NCBI GenBank assembly: GCA_910890315.1
Contig: CAJVGD010000006.1
Location: 1-64,000, forward strand
DNA length: 64,000 nucleotides
From: Serendipita indica DSM 11827
Lineage: Eukaryota; Basidiomycota; Agaricomycetes; Sebacinales; Serendipitaceae
Reading direction: 5' to 3'
Positions within the stretch are counted from its first letter, which is position 1. Every line of letters starts with the position of its first letter. Position numbers and translations under genes: made by a program. Below are positions 60,153-64,000 of the stretch, in pieces. The notes below the pieces were generated by a model. The model had not been told where the DNA came from. It worked only from the letters and a program-made list of their open reading frames with translations, and ran no database searches.

Positions 60153-61523
60153 TCAGTTCTTCTGCAACACCACAACGACCTTTTCGCCATGGGCCTTGCC
60201 CTTTCGCATATAATCAATCGCTTCTGGCAGTTCCTCGAAGCCATGGAACAGCTTGAGGGGCACGTCGTCCTTGGTCAACTTCTTGCTCTCGATGAGAGAA
60301 GGCATCATCCTGTTCCATTCCGCCAACGCCTTATGATCAACGTTCTTCGGATCCAATGCGGTATACAGCAAAATCTGCTCCACCTCGGCACCCTTGGCAT
60401 CCAAATTTGGTGAAGGAGCTTTTTGAGACAGGTTAGCACGGGATACAATTGCGCCATGGTAAAACGTACTCATCGTGTCCAGCCTGATGACTTTGCCACC
60501 TTGACCGACGATGTCGCAGCACTTTTGCGTGCTATCGTGCTCGGAAATGCAGTCAAATGCGAGCTTGATAGCTCCGCAGCCGGCATTGTTTGCCCACTGC
60601 TTCACCTTCTGCACGGCTTCGGGGTCCTTGTAATCGATAACGGCTTCGGCACCCAGTTTCTGGAGGAGAGCTTTGTTCTGCTCAGCAGCAGTCGTAATGA
60701 CGCGCATTCCCGCAAGGGAGGCGATCTTGATAGCGGCCATTCCGACGCCTGTAGCAAGCGTCAGTGCTTGAATATCGAGCATCCTCGGACGTACCACTCG
60801 CACCAGACCAGATTATAATCTGTTATTTGAGTCAGGACAAAGCGCTCATAGGACAATTAAACGCACAGGCTTACGGTCAGTGACCCCCTTCAAAGGAATA
60901 CCGAGCTTGCAATGGATTGCCTGCATCGTTCAATACACCGTGGATACTCTAGAAGCCATGTACTCACAAAAGCCGCTGCTGAGAGGGAAACACCGCCCAT
61001 ATGGGCAGCACTCTCGTATGGGAGGATGTCGGGCTTCTTCCAGATCTGCAAGCAGGTGGGCTTTTTTATTAGATCAAGGCGGACGGCACTCACATTGTCC
61101 GTGTGCGCAGCGACGTACTCTGGGCATAATTAGGGTGAAGGCCCGCTGTCAAGCAAATAGACTGACCTTGGAATGCACCATTGTTTGGCTTGATTGCGGG
61201 GCCAGGCGTGATTCCCGCGACGGGATCACCGATGCTGAAGCCTTTATTCTTCGCATTCTTACCCATGGCACAGATGGTTCCCGAGAAATCGCATCCCACA
61301 GACTGTCCCGGCTGGAGTACCCAGTCGATGTGCTATACAAGGAGTATCAGGATACGTTGACAAAAGACACGAAGACAACCTTCCAGTCCGTTGGATTGAT
61401 TGCGACGGCTTTTACTTTGACAAGGACCTCGTCATCGGCACACTCTGGCAAGGCTTGCTGCTTGATGGCAACCTTGCCGCGTTCGACGACGACGAGAGCT
61501 GTATGGTTCGATGGGAGAGACAT
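60153..61523 (-). CDS. Medium-chain NAD(P)H reductase (zinc-type alcohol dehydrogenase-like)
   Basis: Starts MSLPSNHTALVVVERGKVA, then ALPECADDEVLVKVKAVAIN and PTDWK, followed by HIDWVLQPGQSVGCDFSGTI and SIGDPVAGITPG, the catalytic domain of the quinone-oxidoreductase / enoyl-reductase branch. The Rossmann part reads TGVGMAAIKIASLAGMRVIT, with TAAEQNKALLQKLGAEAVID, and ends HGEKVVVVLQKN. The zinc-binding Cys of classical alcohol dehydrogenases are absent, as in the toxD/trans-enoyl-reductase-like group. About six introns occur (for example near 61165-61105, 61050-60960, 60870-60800 and 60750). The substrate is unknown, and no neighbouring biosynthetic gene suggests one. Confidence 0.85.
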
Positions 61524-62719
61524 TGTAGTTGTCCGGGGTCAATGAAGAAATGTGTGGGAGAGGTTGTGGATGGAGATATATAGTGAACGATAAGAACAAT
61601 CTTGTGTCGTCTTGAGTGACGAGCTTCATCTTCTGGCAGGTGCTCTGGGGAGGGTGTCCCTCTCTCTACGAATCCTTCGGATTTTGCCGTATACACTCGT
61701 TCTCATTCATATCTGAGCGCATGGTGGCCCGGCGCTGAAGCTTACACCACACAATGTTGCCCCGCATGACATTCATCCTTTTGCCATACTATACAGAGGT
61801 TTTCCACTAAGCCTAGGTACTATATTGTAAGTAAACACAACTCTTTACAGCGGATTCGAAGGTGACCGGCCAAGGCCTTCGGTTGTCGAACCGGGAGTTC
61901 ATCGAAAGTAAAGAGAAAAGGATCTTCAATCAAAGGAATTCAGCATAAGGGAGGGCTTTGCCTCCAAAGGCGTCAACTTCTCAGAACCGGGTCGGTTTTC
62001 CGTTGGACATTAGGTTAGAAGTCGACTCAGGATCTGGAAGCTCGTTGAGATTTCCAACCTTACAGGTAAAAAGCTTTGCAATGAGGTTTCCATGCTATAT
62101 TCAATTAGAGGCTGTTTGTACTGTGATCGACGAATCTTGCAAAGCAGAGCTTACAAGTATCACAGTCCTAGACACGCGACCTGAAACTCGCAGACTATTG
62201 TACGCAACTTGTTCTTTGTACGAATTGCCCCGTTGAAGCGATCTTTCGGCATCTATCAAACATTGCAACCCTTTCAGCACAAGTAAGATGCCGTGACGGA
62301 TCAACTCAAGCTGATACATTCCCATATTTAGTCTCATGCCCTCTAGAGGCTGCAACCCTGGAGTTGGTGCCTCTTACGGGGGGTGTTCATATCCAGCCTT
62401 TTGGTCCAAATTCTAAAGCTAAAACCCACCTGTACACCCGCAATCAATCCTCCAATATACTTACAGGCCTAGAACAGGAGCCCCAAGCGCTCAAGGCTTG
62501 TCCTTGGGCGAGTAACCAACGAGTCTAGACTGTGGGAGGCGAACCTGGACCTTGCTTGATCCATCTCTATGCTAGCCTGGTTTGGTATCACTTCAGAAGA
62601 ATAGAAACGTGGGCCACTTTGTCCTCTATGCATCGATAGTCGGGTCGTAGATTGTAACAAATGTTATCCATGAAGCTCAAATTGCAATCGAATACATAGA
62701 TCTATCTCGATGGGATGCA
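61524..62719. other. Intergenic, about 1.2 kb
   Basis: No gene I can support. Open frames on both strands are shorter than 95 codons and look random. Confidence 0.4.
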
Positions 62720-63277
62720 TTGCGTCCCCGTTCCTCTTGCCAAAAATACCTCCGCCGATATAATATCACGGATCACCCCTTTGGGCACGTAGTTCCGATA
62801 AAATCTATAGTTGAATTGCAGATGAAGAAGAGGACGACAACCCAGCGGGCCCTCTGGCCACTCAGAACCGGCGCTATTCACTATACCTTCCAAAGTGGGT
62901 TTAGCACTTGCCAGCCCCTAGAATCTTGGGAGAAATTTGCAAGAATACGCTGGCATACCAAAGGAAACAATGTGGGAGCCATTTTCTGCTCGCCTCTGGA
63001 CTGTTTCATCACACGCTTCGACCCGCCACTTTCTCATCAAATCTCCTCTTCCTCGACTTTTTACTTGTCCGACTTTGCCGTCGAGCAAAAGTCTAACGGC
63101 ATTCTCCAGGGACTGTTAGAGGGACAATCCACATGCCTGCCTGAACATTGCCGAACCATCGGCAACGCTATGCCATCGACTGGGCTACTCCTCATTGGGA
63201 TGTTCTATGGCTCGTACCTGCTCCTGAGAGGATTGTCGGCGGTGGCACGGCGGCGGAGATCCTCTGCGCTCTCTTAG
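62720..63277 (+). CDS. Possible membrane protein, 5' end unresolved
   Basis: A frame open for 185 codons with a coding-like second half: VGAIFCSPLDCFITRFDPPL, SSTFYLSDFAVEQKSNGILQ, then STGLLLIGMFYGSYLLLRGL as membrane segment and a basic end (ARRRRSSALS). The first codon of the frame is not ATG. A nearby ATG at 62717 opens a different frame (MHCVPVPLAKNTSADIISRI) that would need splicing to join. I recognise no family. It could be a real small tail-anchored protein or one exon of a larger gene. Confidence 0.35.
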   Translation: MRPRSSCQKYLRRYNITDHPFGHVVPIKSIVELQMKKRTTTQRALWPLRTGAIHYTFQSGFSTCQPLESWEKFARIRWHTKGNNVGAIFCSPLDCFITRFDPPLSHQISSSSTFYLSDFAVEQKSNGILQGLLEGQSTCLPEHCRTIGNAMPSTGLLLIGMFYGSYLLLRGLSAVARRRRSSALS

Positions 63278-63878
63278 ACTCGTCTCCCTTACTGGGTCCA
63301 AACCGGCGACTAGAGTGATAACCCCATCTCGATCAGCAAATGCCTATTGGACAACGAAAAATCGATGGGACATCTATGACAACCATAGATCCCTCCTTGT
63401 GCGTCACTCCACGCCGTCGTCACATCTAGTCTTCGAGTTCAACCTCCAACATGCACCTCGGCGGCGCAAAGATGCGTGTCGGGAGGGGTACACTCTTCTT
63501 ATCTTGGCGCATCAAACTTCCATGCGATTTCAGTAAGAGAATTCTCACCAGACCCTGTGGGGCTCAAGAGGACGACAGTAAATGTACCGCCAAGGTAAAA
63601 CGTCAATTGCAAAGCACGATGTCAAGAACTACAGGGGCAAACTACCTACGCGGTAGCAAAAGGGACATGAGTGATGGGAAGGGGTCATTGCAATTGGATA
63701 TGCAAGCGAGGTATCGTTACATGCGTAAAGGAAGAGTGACTAGACGAACAAAACCCGAGAGTTCTACCCAGGGCAAATGAAGGGTAGTCGAGGCAAAATC
63801 CCGAGAGAGAGAGGAAACAAATGTGGGAATCGGACACACATGAAACTTGCATGTGAGAGAGTCTATGGCGATGGCAAT
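63278..63878. other. Intergenic or intron sequence near the right edge
   Basis: No reliable gene. A plus-strand frame around 63451-63780 is basic and unconvincing. On the minus strand parts of this could be the continuation of the gene entering from the right edge. Confidence 0.3.
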
Positions 63879-64000
63879 ACTTACATGCTCCTACTGAATC
63901 AGAAGGAGAAGAATTGTTAGAGGAGCGAGAGTCGATGCTTGAGATGGCTTGAGAATCCGTCTTGGCCGAGTACGACGACGTTCATGCATTCGAGTGGAAT
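63879..64000 (-). CDS. Partial gene entering from the right edge
   Basis: A minus-strand frame with Ser-rich coding-like sequence (SSYSAKTDSQAISSIDSRSS, then NNSSPSDSVGA) ends at a good donor site (GTAAGTATT) at about 63885. The upstream part lies outside the window. Nothing can be said about function. Confidence 0.35.

Noticed and set aside
60153-61523. Reductase as part of a secondary-metabolite cluster
   Set aside because: No polyketide synthase, peptide synthetase, P450 or transporter gene is nearby, so the enzyme is better treated as a stand-alone gene.
1-64000. LTR retroelements, other virus-derived elements, DNA transposons, LINEs
   Set aside because: I saw no long terminal or inverted repeats, target-site duplications, or polymerase, integrase or transposase motifs by eye. 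Degraded pieces in 7.5-10.5 kb cannot be excluded without a database search.

Overview
The window looks like nuclear DNA of a filamentous basidiomycete, most likely an agaricomycete of the Rhizoctonia/Ceratobasidiaceae kind. The reasons are dense genes split by many 45-60 nt GT-AG introns, fungal-only genes (a TRL1-type tRNA ligase, agaricomycete DUF6593-, DUF6699- and DUF7029/DUF7223-like proteins), eukaryotic tRNA genes with short introns, and a balanced base composition. Genes sit on both strands with no operons. The genus is an inference from protein style, not from a marker gene.

Layout. 1-6.2 kb: a GPI-type cell-surface protein, a synaptobrevin (R-SNARE), a small Cys-containing secreted protein, a VAMP7-like longin R-SNARE and Sec61 beta, so three membrane-traffic genes lie close together. 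6.2-10.7 kb: a gene-poor accessory stretch with a minisatellite and two diverged copies of a small four-exon gene of unknown function. 10.7-15.2 kb: ribosomal protein eL24, glucosamine-6-phosphate N-acetyltransferase and cytosolic HSP90, all on the plus strand. 15.4-23.1 kb: the large catalytic subunit of DNA polymerase epsilon, back to back with elongin C across only 57 bp. 23.5-25.4 kb: a decayed gene and AT-rich spacer. 25.4-30.4 kb: an intron-containing tRNA-Tyr, tRNA ligase TRL1 and the mRNA export factor GLE1. 30.7-41.7 kb: an F-box protein, DUF6699 and DUF6593 proteins, a serine/threonine-dehydratase-type PLP enzyme, a RING/coiled-coil protein and a secreted alpha/beta hydrolase. 42-48 kb: an F-box protein with a coiled-coil N-terminus, ATG12 and a long secreted DUF7029/DUF7223-like protein. 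48-57.6 kb: a chromodomain/coiled-coil protein, REV7 (polymerase zeta HORMA subunit), a coiled-coil protein convergent with REV7, and a large disordered protein. 57.9-61.5 kb: a UBR7-type E3 ligase, tRNA-Ser(GCU) and a medium-chain reductase. The right end holds a possible membrane protein and the edge of another gene.

Functional threads. DNA synthesis is represented by POL2 and REV7. RNA processing is represented by TRL1, two intron-containing tRNAs whose maturation needs that ligase, and GLE1. Ubiquitin-type pathways are represented by ELC1, two F-box proteins, a RING protein, UBR7 and ATG12. This looks like random eukaryotic gene order rather than a cluster. I saw no clear transposon, retroelement, CRISPR array or biosynthetic cluster, and no convincing undescribed multi-gene system. 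The most unusual items are introns at or inside start codons, an altered HSP90 C-terminus, the very short POL2/ELC1 promoter, the paralogous mini-genes with the minisatellite, and the fused-domain proteins. Exon junctions given below were read by eye from splice signals and reading-frame continuity.
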